From contig CBDBPL010000007.1 in NCBI GenBank assembly GCA_965208685.1, positions 1,612,001 through 1,676,000 of the forward strand: a DNA stretch of 64,000 nucleotides, in the 5' to 3' direction. A program made the position numbers and the translations under genes. Origin of the DNA: JAJEFO01 sp965208685 (lineage in GTDB: Bacteria; Pseudomonadota; Alphaproteobacteria; Rhodobacterales; Rhodobacteraceae). How positions within the stretch are numbered: the stretch's first letter is position 1; every line of letters starts with the position of its first letter. Positions 8,276 through 16,655 of this stretch are shown one piece after another. The notes under the pieces were generated by a model that was not told the DNA's origin, searched no databases, and saw only the letters and a program-made list of their open reading frames with translations.

Positions 8276-9238
8276 CTAGCCGGGGCGATAGTCCCTGTGC
8301 GCCTCGGGATCGTCCATGCTGTAGGGCAGGGCGCCGAGCGCCTCCAGAAGGTCCGGCGGCACAGGCATGTCGTTCCACTCGAGCATTTCGCGAACCCGCT
8401 CCGGCCTTGAAACCCCCACGATCGTCGACGTGATTCTCGGGTCCCGGGTGGAAAACTGCAGGGCGACCGCCCCAGGGGCGACTCCATGCTCGGCCACCAG
8501 TGCCTCGATCCGGCGCACCGGTTCCAGAGCGGTCTCGTCGGCGGGGCTGTAGCTGATCTTCGGCATCCTGTCCGCGCCCTTCGCCAGAACGCCGCCCGCA
8601 AAGGGTGCTGCGTTCAGTATCGCGATCCCCTTGGTGCTGGCATAGTCGAACATTTCGTCCGCCGATCGGTTCAGCAACGTCCAGCGGTTGTGGTTGATGA
8701 GCGCGTCGAACGGCCTTTCCCTCAGGATGGGCAACATCATGTCGACCCGCCCCATGGCCAGGCCGACAGCATCGGCGATGCCTTCCTCCTTCATCTTGAA
8801 GAGCTCGTCGAGCGCGCCGCCTTCGCGTGTGATCTCGCCAAGGTCCGCCGCGTGTTCCGGGTCGTGCAGGTGCAGGAGGCCGACCTTGTCGACGCCAAGA
8901 CGTGCAAGGCTCTGCTCGATCGATCGGCGCGCCTGGCCGGCATCGAATCTTCCCGTCTCCATTTCCCGGTCGAGCTTGGTGGAGATCACGAAGCCTTCCG
9001 GCAGCCCGCCACGGGCGCGAATTGCCTCGCCGATCCGGATCTCGCTTCTTCCGAATCCGTAGTTGTTCGACGTGTCGAGGCAATTTGCCGGTCCGGCGAA
9101 GATGGCGTCCAGGGTCGCTCGGGCGCGATCCCCGTCCACGCCGTAGCCGTAGGTGTCCGGCATGTGGCCGAGCGCCGAGGTGCCGAACATAATCGGCGTG
9201 ACCTCAACCGGCGTCTTTCCGACGGCGCGACGCTCCAT
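8276..9238 (-). CDS. aldo/keto reductase, aldose 1-dehydrogenase-like
   Basis: A 320-residue TIM-barrel NAD(P)-dependent oxidoreductase. The catalytic tetrad is visible: Asp and Tyr in DTSNNYGFGRSE, Lys in VISTKLD, His in LLHLHDPE. It resembles the D-threo-aldose/L-fucose 1-dehydrogenase subgroup, which oxidises sugars to lactones. The start at 9238 has a strong AGGAGGAGG site. It is the last gene of a minus-strand operon lactonase-SDR-AKR, 12 bp after the SDR stop. A decayed copy of its C-terminus lies on the far side of the TRAP operon (4845-5100). Substrate is inferred from context only. Confidence 0.85.
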   Translation of the reverse strand: MERRAVGKTPVEVTPIMFGTSALGHMPDTYGYGVDGDRARATLDAIFAGPANCLDTSNNYGFGRSEIRIGEAIRARGGLPEGFVISTKLDREMETGRFDAGQARRSIEQSLARLGVDKVGLLHLHDPEHAADLGEITREGGALDELFKMKEEGIADAVGLAMGRVDMMLPILRERPFDALINHNRWTLLNRSADEMFDYASTKGIAILNAAPFAGGVLAKGADRMPKISYSPADETALEPVRRIEALVAEHGVAPGAVALQFSTRDPRITSTIVGVSRPERVREMLEWNDMPVPPDLLEALGALPYSMDDPEAHRDYRPG

Positions 9239-9250
9239 AGCTCCTCCTCC

Positions 9251-10006
9251 TCAGATCGAGCCGGCCTCGACCATGTAGTTGCTTGCCGTGCACATGGCCG
9301 CGTCGTCCGAGGCCAGAAAGAGGACCATGCGGGCCACGTATTCGGGTTCGATCAGGTCGGGAAGGCACTGTCGCTCCCTGTGAGCGGCAAGGGCTTCCGG
9401 CGTGGCCCAAAGCTCCTTCTGCCGTTCGGTCATGATCCAGCCCGGAACGACGGCATTGACCCGGATACGGTGCTTGCCGAGATCGCGTGCCATGGTTCGG
9501 GTCAGGCCGTGGACGGCGGACTTGGCCGTGGCGTATGCGGGAAAGCCGCCGCCGGCCTCCCACCAGCTGTTCGAGCCTAGATTTATGATGGATCCGCCGC
9601 CGGCCTCGATCATGCCTGGAGCCACGGCCTGTATCGCGAAGAACATGTGGCGAAGGTTCGTGGCCTGGCGTTCGTCCCAGTATTCCGGGGTCACGTCCTT
9701 CCAGTCGTGACGGTCGTCGCGGGCGGCATTGTTGACCAGCACGGAAGGGTTTCCCTGCCGATCGGCGAGCGCGGCGATCGCGCTCCGCTGCGCGTCGACG
9801 TCGCGAAGGTCACAGGTCTCGTAGTCGACGATGCCTGCAACGCTCGAGGCCAGCGCGGCACTGCCCTCGGAATCCATGTCAATGAACCCGACCTTGGCGC
9901 CCTGGCTCACGAATGCCCGCACGATCTCGGACCCGATGCCCTGTGCGCCGCCGGTAACAAGGACGGTCTTGTCCCGCAGGCTGGGAAATACGGCGAATTC
10001 GGGCAC
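9251..10006 (-). CDS. short-chain dehydrogenase/reductase (SDR)
   Basis: A classical SDR of 251 residues with the cofactor motif TGGAQGIGSE, an acidic residue after beta-2 (IDMDS) suggesting NAD(H) preference, the structural motif VNNAARDD, catalytic Ser in NLGS, and Tyr/Lys in YATAK. The open frame extends upstream to 10198, but GTG 10006 has AGGAGG at an ideal distance and starts just before the Rossmann fold. It sits between a lactonase and an aldo/keto reductase. SDRs in such operons often oxidise a sugar or sugar-acid hydroxyl group; the exact step is unknown. Confidence 0.85.
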   Translation of the reverse strand: MPEFAVFPSLRDKTVLVTGGAQGIGSEIVRAFVSQGAKVGFIDMDSEGSAALASSVAGIVDYETCDLRDVDAQRSAIAALADRQGNPSVLVNNAARDDRHDWKDVTPEYWDERQATNLRHMFFAIQAVAPGMIEAGGGSIINLGSNSWWEAGGGFPAYATAKSAVHGLTRTMARDLGKHRIRVNAVVPGWIMTERQKELWATPEALAAHRERQCLPDLIEPEYVARMVLFLASDDAAMCTASNYMVEAGSI

Positions 10007-10157
10007 GGCACCTCCTGAAAGACAGGTGGGAATCACATTGCCCGACCTACGCTTTCGAGAGGATGCTAGCAAGCCGTCGCAGGTCGGTTGCGGGACCGCG
10101 AGTGCCCGCGGCGCCGTTGCCTCCGGGCGCGTCACGTCGGGGAGCTTCCTTCGGTCG

Positions 10158-11033
10158 TCACCCCTTGAAGCGCGTCTGGGGGAGGCCTTGCACGCCAAGC
10201 CCTGACACCGCGAAGAGCGATCCGGCTTCCGGCTGGTCGCGGCCCGGGCTCAGGCCGACCCCGAGTGAAGTGACGTAGAGCGTGTCAAGGTTCGCTCCGC
10301 CGAACATCGGTCGCGAGGGGCGCTCGACGGGAAGGTCCACCGTCATGTCGACGCGGCCCTCGGGCGTGATCCGGTAGAGCTGCCAGCCGTCGATTCCCGC
10401 CTGCCAGTAGCAACCGTCGACGTCAACCGTCGCGCCGTCCGGACGTCCGGCGACGGTCCGCGTATCGAAGAACACTTCCGGCACGCCAGGAGTGCCGGTG
10501 TCCGGATCATAGCTTGCGCGCCAGATCGTGCGTACCGCCTTGTTGCTGTCCGAGAAGTACATCGTCCGCCCGTCGGGCGAGAACGCGAGACCGTTGGTCG
10601 TGTAGAAGCCGTCTCTCCAGGGCGTGACCTCCAGGTTCGTGTCAAGGCAGTAGAATCGTCCCATCCGCTCCGGGTCGCCGCCATCCTTCATGGTTCCGGC
10701 CCAGAACCTGCCTCTCGTGTCGGTCGCGCCGTCATTGAACCGGTTCATCGCGAGATGCGCTTCGGGATCCGTGATCGGCTGGCGCTCGTTGCTGTCAGGA
10801 TCGAAGAAGCAGAAGCCCGATTTTGCCGCCAGGACGAGGCCGCCGGCCTCGCGAATCGCAAGGCAGCCGACTGGCTCGCCATAGTCTGTCGTGGTGTTCC
10901 GGCCACTCGACGGGTCGAAGCGGTGAATCAGTCCGGCCGGAATGTCCACCCACCAGAGCACCTGGTCTCGATCATCCCAGACGGCCCCTTCGCCGACCTG
11001 GCTTCGGCTTGGGACGACGCATTCTGCTTTCAT
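10158..11033 (-). CDS. SMP-30/gluconolactonase/LRE family lactonase
   Basis: The 291-residue six-bladed beta-propeller protein contains the family motifs VGEGAVWDD (metal-binding Glu), MNRFNDGATDTRGRFWAGTM, TTNGLAFSPDGRTMYFSDS and RPDGATVDVDGCYW. These enzymes hydrolyse sugar lactones using a divalent metal. ATG 11033 follows GAGGAAAGG. It is the first gene of the minus-strand operon, followed by an SDR and an aldo/keto reductase. Together the three could oxidise an aldose to its lactone and then open it. The operon promoter should lie in 11034-11150. Confidence 0.88.
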   Translation of the reverse strand: MKAECVVPSRSQVGEGAVWDDRDQVLWWVDIPAGLIHRFDPSSGRNTTTDYGEPVGCLAIREAGGLVLAAKSGFCFFDPDSNERQPITDPEAHLAMNRFNDGATDTRGRFWAGTMKDGGDPERMGRFYCLDTNLEVTPWRDGFYTTNGLAFSPDGRTMYFSDSNKAVRTIWRASYDPDTGTPGVPEVFFDTRTVAGRPDGATVDVDGCYWQAGIDGWQLYRITPEGRVDMTVDLPVERPSRPMFGGANLDTLYVTSLGVGLSPGRDQPEAGSLFAVSGLGVQGLPQTRFKG

Positions 11034-11590
11034 TGGGCCGGGCCTTTCCTCAAGTCACGATTTCGCCTGCCCTAGGCCGGTGACCGAGAATGTCAACCTC
11101 TGCTTGAGAACGAGATCCGTGGTGCAGGCGAGGTGAACCATGCCGTCTTGTTCGCGAGTCTGACGTCCGGGCACATTTCCTCGGTCTTGACGGCTTCGAC
11201 AGTCCGGACACTTGCCGTCACCGGGGCACGCGGCATCGGCATTGACATTGCATGGGTCAGGAAGCGCCGGCAGTACAGTTCGACTTCCGGTCGACGTGTC
11301 GTCAGTGCACGGAGACAGGAGTTCCGGCGCCGCGGTTTCGCGGGTGCTCCCGGGGGTCCCGAGACCCTTGCGGTCAAGTGCTTCACACGGACGATTTCGG
11401 GGTGGGGCTGCAGCATGTGCTGAAAGAGAGCGGCCAGACCGAGCCATCGAAGAAGACACCGCCCTGAATGCCGTCCCCGGCGTTTCAGGCACTGGCGCGG
11501 ATTCGGAATCTTCCCTCCGACAAGAGGCTTTTGCTGGAATTCTCCGCGGCATTGCGCCATACCACGGACAATTCGGAAGGAGTGTGCAGG
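11034..11590. other. intergenic region between divergent lactonase and NDUFA12 genes
   Basis: No convincing gene is seen. A short + strand frame near 11190 reads LAVTGARGIGIDIA, superficially like an SDR cofactor motif, but nothing around it supports a gene. The region should hold the promoters of both divergent operons. GAAGGAGTG at 11575-11584 precedes the ATG at 11591. Confidence 0.5.
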
Positions 11591-11971
11591 ATGAGCCTCA
11601 GCGACACGCTTGTTCGAGCGGTTACCTGGTGGAACGGCCAGACCTGGGGTACCCAGTTCCATACCTGGCTCAAGGGCAAGCGGGTTGGCGAAGACGAGCA
11701 GGGCAACGTCTTCTACCAGTCTCGCGACGGGAAGCGTTGGGTGATCTACAACGGCGAGTCCGAAGCAAGCCGGATCGGTGCGGACTGGCATGGCTGGCTT
11801 CACTACACCTATGACGTGCCGCCGACGGAAAGGCCACTCGCCCGCAAGGAGTGGGAAAGGCCGCATCAGGAGAACCTGACAGGCACGCCCCGGGCATACG
11901 CGCCGCCCGGTTCAATCCGGCAATCCAGGCCGGTCGACCGGAAGGACTACGAAGCTTGGACCCCCGAGTGA
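11591..11971 (+). CDS. NDUFA12-family subunit of NADH:ubiquinone oxidoreductase
   Basis: The 126-residue protein matches the NDUFA12/B17.2 family: TWGTQFHTWLKGKRVGEDEQ, RRWV-like KRWVIYNG, the conserved SRIGADWHGWLHYTYD block and PPTERPL. This accessory complex I subunit is found in alphaproteobacteria and mitochondria and helps assembly or stability of complex I. The ATG at 11591 begins at the conserved region; the frame is open further upstream without homology. Its TGA overlaps the ATG of the mlaD-like gene. This neighbourhood is typical for Rhodobacterales. Confidence 0.92.
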   Translation: MSLSDTLVRAVTWWNGQTWGTQFHTWLKGKRVGEDEQGNVFYQSRDGKRWVIYNGESEASRIGADWHGWLHYTYDVPPTERPLARKEWERPHQENLTGTPRAYAPPGSIRQSRPVDRKDYEAWTPE

Positions 11972-12426
11972 TGGCCATGTCGGAAAATGCGACGGAAGTC
12001 CTTACAGGCGCAGGCGTGCTCGCCGTGGCCGCAGTGTTCCTGATCTACCTGGCGCAGGTCGGCGGCGTGAGCCTGTCGGCTTCGGGCATGGATACCTACA
12101 CGGCATCCTTTCGTTCAGCGGAAGGCGTCGGTGTCGGCACGGACGTGCGGCTGGCAGGCGTAAAGGTCGGGTCGGTCCTTGAACTGAACCTCGACCCGCA
12201 GTCCTTCCGTGCCAGCGCCGTGTTCAGCGTGCAGGATGACGTGCTCTTGCCGGACGACACGGCGGCCGTGATTTCCTCCGAGGGCCTCCTTGGCGGCAGC
12301 TTCGTCGAGCTTCTGCCCGGAGGGTCGATCACCAATCTCGAGCCGGGCAGCGAAATCGAGGACACGCAAGGCTCGATTTCCGTCGTTCGGCTTCTCATGA
12401 AGTTCGTGTCCGGGTCGGACCAGTGA
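11971..12426 (+). CDS. mlaD: MlaD/MCE-domain lipid transport protein
   Basis: A protein of about 151 residues with one N-terminal membrane anchor (VLTGAGVLAVAAVFLIYLAQVG) and a single MCE domain, including YTASFRSAEGVGVGTDVRLAGVKVGSV and SSEGLLGGSFVELLPGG. MlaD hexamers form the periplasmic ring of the Mla phospholipid transporter. Here only this subunit is present; the Mla ATPase and permease are not adjacent. ATG 11971 overlaps the previous stop by one base; ATG 11977 is an alternative. It overlaps the DUF2155 gene by 4 bp. Confidence 0.88.
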   Translation: MAMSENATEVLTGAGVLAVAAVFLIYLAQVGGVSLSASGMDTYTASFRSAEGVGVGTDVRLAGVKVGSVLELNLDPQSFRASAVFSVQDDVLLPDDTAAVISSEGLLGGSFVELLPGGSITNLEPGSEIEDTQGSISVVRLLMKFVSGSDQ

Positions 12427-12845
12427 CCCGCGCCCTTTTGCTTCTGGCGTTGCTGGCCGGTCCGGCCATTGGCCAGGAGAATGTCACTGCATCCGTCATT
12501 GACGACGTGTCTGCTGGCATTCTCGCTGCAGTGCCCGAGGAAGTCAGGGTGGTGCGTTCCGGTGGAGTCTTGCTCAAGGGCCTGGACAAGGTGTCGGGTG
12601 ACGTGATCGATGTCGAACTTCGTGTCGGCGAGACCGTCACCGTGGGGCGAGTCGAGGTCGATCTCGGCGAGTGCCGTTACTTCGAGGACAATCCTGCAGG
12701 CGAAGGATTCGCGTGGCTTACGATCCGCGATTCCGTCCGCGATGCAGTGGTCTTCGATGGCTGGATGATCGCGTCAAGCCCGGCGCTAAATGCGCTTGAT
12801 CACCCTCGATATGACGTCTGGGTGATCCGCTGTACCACGGCCTGA
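12423..12845 (+). CDS. DUF2155 periplasmic protein
   Basis: A 140-residue protein with a short signal peptide (MTRALLLLALLAGPAIGQ) followed by the DUF2155 region: VLLKGLDKVSGDVIDVELRVGE, a single cysteine in LGECRYF, FAWLTIRD, VFDGWMIASSPALNALDHPRYDVWVIRC. The two cysteines (ECRYF and VIRC) could pair. Function of the family is unknown. GTG 12423 overlaps the mlaD stop (GTGA), so the three genes NDUFA12-mlaD-DUF2155 form a coupled operon. It converges on aat; the stops lie about 45 bp apart on opposite strands. Confidence 0.85.
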   Translation: MTRALLLLALLAGPAIGQENVTASVIDDVSAGILAAVPEEVRVVRSGGVLLKGLDKVSGDVIDVELRVGETVTVGRVEVDLGECRYFEDNPAGEGFAWLTIRDSVRDAVVFDGWMIASSPALNALDHPRYDVWVIRCTTA

Positions 12846-13453
12846 GGGTCGTTTTCGAGCGGCAATCGAGAAATGTCGGCCGATGCCCCAAGTGCGCGTG
12901 CCAATGATGCTCTGTAGGCCGCACGCGAGACTTCCTTGACGCCGAGTGAGGCCAGGTGCGGTGAATTGAATTGCGTGTCGTAGAGGACGAACCCGGTTCG
13001 CCGGAGATGGTCGACTGCCCACGCCAGCGACATTTTCGAACCGTCGCTTTTCGCGGAGAACATGCTTTCGCCAAAGAACGCGCCACCGAGAGCGACTCCG
13101 TACATGCCGCCGACGAGACGACCCTTCGACCAAACGCCGAATCCGTGCGCATGCCCCATGGCGTGAAGCTCGATCACCAGCTCTCGGATCGTCTCGTTGA
13201 TCCAGGTTTCCTCTCGATTGGCACAACCGTCAACGATCGCTTCGAATTCGACATCCAGGGTGGCCGTGTAGTTCCCGCTTCGCATCCGGCGTGCGAGTGA
13301 TCGCGACATGTGGAATCCGTCAAGCGGCAGCACGCCCCGCACACGCGGATCGACCCAGCGGACATCCGGATCGTCGCGCGAATCCGCCATCGGAAAGACG
13401 CCGGTCGCGTAGGCTCCAAGCAGAAGCTCAGCGGTCAGGCTCCGGTCGCTCAC
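12800..13453 (-). CDS. aat: leucyl/phenylalanyl-tRNA--protein transferase
   Basis: This 217-residue enzyme adds Leu or Phe to proteins with N-terminal Arg or Lys in the N-end rule pathway. Signatures are LLGAYATGVFPMADSR, WVDPRVRGVLPLDGFHMSRSL, GVWSKGRLVGGMYGVALGGAFFGESMFS and YDTQFNSPHLASLG. GTG 13453 was chosen; a longer frame to ATG 13534 would run into accC. The 3-prime end overlaps the convergent DUF2155 stop region (12800-12845). It follows accC in the same direction, a normal alphaproteobacterial order. Confidence 0.92.
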   Translation of the reverse strand: MSDRSLTAELLLGAYATGVFPMADSRDDPDVRWVDPRVRGVLPLDGFHMSRSLARRMRSGNYTATLDVEFEAIVDGCANREETWINETIRELVIELHAMGHAHGFGVWSKGRLVGGMYGVALGGAFFGESMFSAKSDGSKMSLAWAVDHLRRTGFVLYDTQFNSPHLASLGVKEVSRAAYRASLARALGASADISRLPLENDPQAVVQRITQTSYRG

Positions 13454-13502
13454 GTGACTCGTCCAGGTCGGGGTGGCGTGATCTCGACCAAGCGCGGCAG
13501 CC

Positions 13503-14849
13503 CTACTCGAAATTCTTGGCGAGCCACTTTTCAAGCCAGTGAATGTTGTAGTTGCCCGACTGGATTGCGGGCTCCCTCAGAAGAGCGTCAAAGAGCGGCA
13601 CGTTGGTGTCAATCCCGTCGACGATCAGCTCGGAAAGGGCGCGACCCAGGCGCGCAAGCGCCTCCGGCCGGTCACGTCCGTGGACGATGAGCTTGCCGAT
13701 CAGGGAGTCGTAATGCGGCGGGATGGAATATCCGTCATAGATTGCCGAATCCATGCGGACCCCGAGGCCGCCGGGAGCGTGATACTGGGTGATTCTCCCC
13801 GGAGAAGGGGAGAACCCTGGAAGTTTCTCGGCATTGATCCGGATTTCGATGGAGTGGCCGTCGATCTGCAGGCTCTTCTGGGAAAAGGAAATCGGTTCGC
13901 CGGCAGCGACCCGAATCTGCTCGCGCACCAAGTCTACGCCGTAAATCGCCTCGGTCACCGGATGCTCGACCTGCAGCCGCGTGTTCATCTCGATGAAGTA
14001 GAAGTCTCCGTCTTCGTACAGGAACTCGACCGTTCCGGCACCTGCGTAGTTGATGCGCGCAACGGCATCGGCGCAGGTCTTGCCGATCCGGGCACGTGTC
14101 TTTCCGTCGATTGCAGGACCGGGCGCTTCCTCGAAGACCTTCTGGTGGCGTCGCTGCAGCGAGCAATCGCGTTCACCCAGATGCACCGCCTTGCCCTTTC
14201 CGTCGCCAAAGATCTGGATCTCGATGTGACGCGGCTTGCCCAGATACTTCTCGACATACACTTCGTCATTGCCAAACGCGGCCTTGGCTTCCGAGCGCGC
14301 GGTATGGAATGCCGACTCCATTTCGCTGGCGGACTTTGCCAGCTTCATGCCTCTGCCGCCGCCGCCCGCCGTAGCCTTCACGATGACCGGGTAGCCGAAC
14401 TGCCTGCCGATCGCGATTGCCTCATCGAGCGTCTCCACGCCGCCGTCGGAGCCAGGCACGCAGGGCACGCCCAGGCCCTTCATCGTGTCCTTTGCGGTGA
14501 TCTTGTCTCCCATAAGGCGGATGTGCTCGGCGGAAGGGCCGATGAACTTGAGCTCGTGATCCTCGAGAATCTGCGCGAACTTCGCGTTTTCCGAAAGAAA
14601 GCCGTAGCCTGGATGAACCGCCTGCGCGCCAGTGATCTCGCAGGCGGAGACGATCGCCGGGATCGACAGGTAGCTCTGCGCTCCGGGCGGTGGCCCGATG
14701 CAGATGCTCTCGTCAGCCATGCGCACGTGCATGGCGTCAACGTCGGATGTGGAATGCACCGCGACCGACTGGATGCCCATCTCGCGACAGGCGCGGACCA
14801 CGCGAAGCGCGATCTCGCCTCGGTTTGCGATCAGGATCTTCTCGAACAC
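13503..14849 (-). CDS. accC: acetyl-CoA carboxylase, biotin carboxylase subunit
   Basis: The 448-residue ATP-grasp enzyme carboxylates biotin on AccB in the first step of fatty acid synthesis. It has MFEKILIANRGEIALRVVRACRE at the start, the glycine-rich ATP loop ATAGGGGRGMKLA, ERDCSLQRRHQKVFEEAPGP and the metal/active-site segment EFLYEDGDFYFIEMNTRLQVEHPVTE. Full length and intact. It lies 10 bp downstream of accB on the minus strand and is followed by aat. Confidence 0.97.
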   Translation of the reverse strand: MFEKILIANRGEIALRVVRACREMGIQSVAVHSTSDVDAMHVRMADESICIGPPPGAQSYLSIPAIVSACEITGAQAVHPGYGFLSENAKFAQILEDHELKFIGPSAEHIRLMGDKITAKDTMKGLGVPCVPGSDGGVETLDEAIAIGRQFGYPVIVKATAGGGGRGMKLAKSASEMESAFHTARSEAKAAFGNDEVYVEKYLGKPRHIEIQIFGDGKGKAVHLGERDCSLQRRHQKVFEEAPGPAIDGKTRARIGKTCADAVARINYAGAGTVEFLYEDGDFYFIEMNTRLQVEHPVTEAIYGVDLVREQIRVAAGEPISFSQKSLQIDGHSIEIRINAEKLPGFSPSPGRITQYHAPGGLGVRMDSAIYDGYSIPPHYDSLIGKLIVHGRDRPEALARLGRALSELIVDGIDTNVPLFDALLREPAIQSGNYNIHWLEKWLAKNFE

Positions 14850-14859
14850 GGGCGCGACC

Positions 14860-15366
14860 CTACTCGATCACCATCAGCGGTGAACCGAACTCAACCGGCG
14901 CACCGTCTTCGACCAGGATGCGCTTGATCGTGCCGGAAATTGGCGCCGGGATATTGTTCATGGTCTTCATGGCTTCAACGATCAGCAGGGTCTGACCCTC
15001 CGTCACCTCGTCACCTGGCTTGACGAAGGGCTCGGCACCGGGTTCCGGATGCAGGTAGGCGGTTCCGACCATGGGCGACACGACCGCTCCGGGCAGTGCG
15101 GCCGGATCACCTTCATCTCCTGCTGGCGTCGCGGTGGCCGCGTCCGGTTCGAGGGCCTGGGCAGGGACGGGCGTCTGTACCGGGGCGGCGGGTGCATGGA
15201 TCGCGACGGGTGCAGCAATCTTGCCTACCTTGCTTACCCGAACATTGAGGCTCCCTTCTTCGGGATGCTCGCGCTTCACATGCAGTTCGGCAAGGTCGTT
15301 TTCGCTAAGGAGTTCAGCCAGTGACTTGATGAATTCCACGTCGTCGTCATGCGATCGCTGTGCCAT
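14860..15366 (-). CDS. accB: acetyl-CoA carboxylase biotin carboxyl carrier protein
   Basis: This 168-residue protein has an N-terminal helical region, an Ala/Pro-rich linker (around residues 55-85) and the C-terminal biotinyl domain with EAMKTMN; the biotinylated lysine is Lys134. It carries biotin between AccC and the carboxyltransferase. ATG 15366 was preferred over an upstream in-frame start at 15396 because the conserved part begins with MAQRSHDDDVEFIKSLA. The gene starts the accB-accC unit; aroQ, often upstream in relatives, is not seen here. Confidence 0.95.
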   Translation of the reverse strand: MAQRSHDDDVEFIKSLAELLSENDLAELHVKREHPEEGSLNVRVSKVGKIAAPVAIHAPAAPVQTPVPAQALEPDAATATPAGDEGDPAALPGAVVSPMVGTAYLHPEPGAEPFVKPGDEVTEGQTLLIVEAMKTMNNIPAPISGTIKRILVEDGAPVEFGSPLMVIE

Positions 15367-15824
15367 TCCTGCCCCTCGGCTCTGCTCGCGTGCCATTACG
15401 CGTTGTCTATATGGCGCGGGCGCAAAGGAAAAGCGCCTTCGACTGGCGCCGGCGGCTTACGTTGGGACAGGCAAGGAAGTTGCTGCAGCTCCTGCTCAGG
15501 TTTCAATCCAATCTGCCCAACCCGCAGAAAGTCCGGCTTCATGGAGGGGGCGCTGACCGGGGGCCAGGAGAGAGAGCTGGCGAAGGGATTCGTCCCGCAC
15601 GAATCGAACCGGTTGCCGCCTTTCGGGCACAGGTTCACGATGGCGAGACAATAGTGAAGTGACGGTCTCGGCGGATGCTGCTAACAGGTGGGAGTCGCGC
15701 ACAAGACGGAGACTGGTTGACCTTTGCATGGCGTGCCGCCGAGCACATGACATTCTGGCCCCCGAAAGGGCTGTAGTTCTCATGTAACGCCCTTTGTTCC
15801 ACCGCAGGCAGATGGAGTGAGAAA
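15367..15824. other. intergenic region between divergent accB and class II aldolase genes
   Basis: About 450 bp without a recognisable gene. Short open frames on both strands have no family features. The region must contain the accB promoter (minus strand) and the promoter of the aldolase cluster (plus strand). A GGTTCGATTC-like string on the minus strand near 15605 lacks the complementary stem of a tRNA T-arm. Confidence 0.5.
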
Positions 15825-16577
15825 ATGACCCGCCACCAGACGAAACTTACCAGCGACGAGGCGACGATCCGCGTTGATCTCGCTGCCGCCCTGAGGCTTT
15901 CCTGCCGCAACGGATGGCACGAGGGCGTGGCAAACCACTTCTCTGCCGCAGTCAGCGCGGACGGCAAGGAGTTCCTCGTCAATCCAAGATGGGTGCACTG
16001 GAGCCGAGTTCGTGCTTCAGACCTGATCCTCTGCAACGCCGAAGATCCGTCGACCATGGAACGACCCGACGCTCCGGACCAAAGCGCGTGGTCGATCCAT
16101 TCCGCTCTTCACCGAAACCTTCCGCAGGCGCGCGTCGCGCTGCACATCCATCCACCTTATGCAACAGCGCTCGCGGGCCTGAAGGATCCGACGATCAGGC
16201 CTGTCGACCAGGTGACGGCCCGCTGGTTCAGGCGCCTGGCGTATGACCTGGCTTTCGGCGGGATCGCGTCCGACGAGGAGGAGGGGGAGCGGATTTCCCG
16301 GACCGTGGGCAACCATCGGGCCGTGATGATGCAGAACCATGGTGTCACCACTTTCGGCACCAGCGTGGCCGAGGCCTGGGACGCGCTCTACCATCTTGAA
16401 CGCGCCGCCCGGACAATGGTCATGGCCTACCAGACCGGGCAGGAGCTTGCCGTGATGCGGGACGAACTTGCCGAGGCGACAGCATGCGAGTGGGAAGTCT
16501 ACAAGGACGCGGAAACTGCGCATTTCGAGGAAATGAAGCTGGTGCTGGACAGGGAGGAGCCTGACTACAGGGATTGA
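15825..16577 (+). CDS. class II aldolase/adducin family protein
   Basis: A 250-residue protein with the aldolase II fold: LAAALRLSCRNGWHEGVANHFS, the HIHPPYATALAGL segment with two metal-binding histidines, and VMMQNHGVTTFGTSVAEAW with a third. Members are metal-dependent aldolases, epimerases or decarboxylases acting on sugar phosphates or 2-keto-3-deoxy compounds. It is first of six same-strand genes (15825-23417) of a putative catabolic cluster. ATG 15825 has a GGAGTGAGAAA site. Substrate unknown; annotation as an aldolase should be kept generic. Confidence 0.85.
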   Translation: MTRHQTKLTSDEATIRVDLAAALRLSCRNGWHEGVANHFSAAVSADGKEFLVNPRWVHWSRVRASDLILCNAEDPSTMERPDAPDQSAWSIHSALHRNLPQARVALHIHPPYATALAGLKDPTIRPVDQVTARWFRRLAYDLAFGGIASDEEEGERISRTVGNHRAVMMQNHGVTTFGTSVAEAWDALYHLERAARTMVMAYQTGQELAVMRDELAEATACEWEVYKDAETAHFEEMKLVLDREEPDYRD

Positions 16578-16655
16578 GACTTGAGGAGCGCAGATTCCCG
16601 GTCATTATCCTGCCAAGAGAATACCCGACAGCCTTCGCAGCAAAGGGGCCCTCAA

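Noticed and set aside
11190..11260. TGARGIG motif suggesting an SDR remnant
   Set aside because: Only about 14 residues fit, with no downstream NNAG, YxxxK or Rossmann continuation in any frame.
15600..15640. Possible tRNA T-arm on the minus strand (GGTTCGATTC)
   Set aside because: The flanking bases cannot form the T-stem, and no acceptor or anticodon stem is present.
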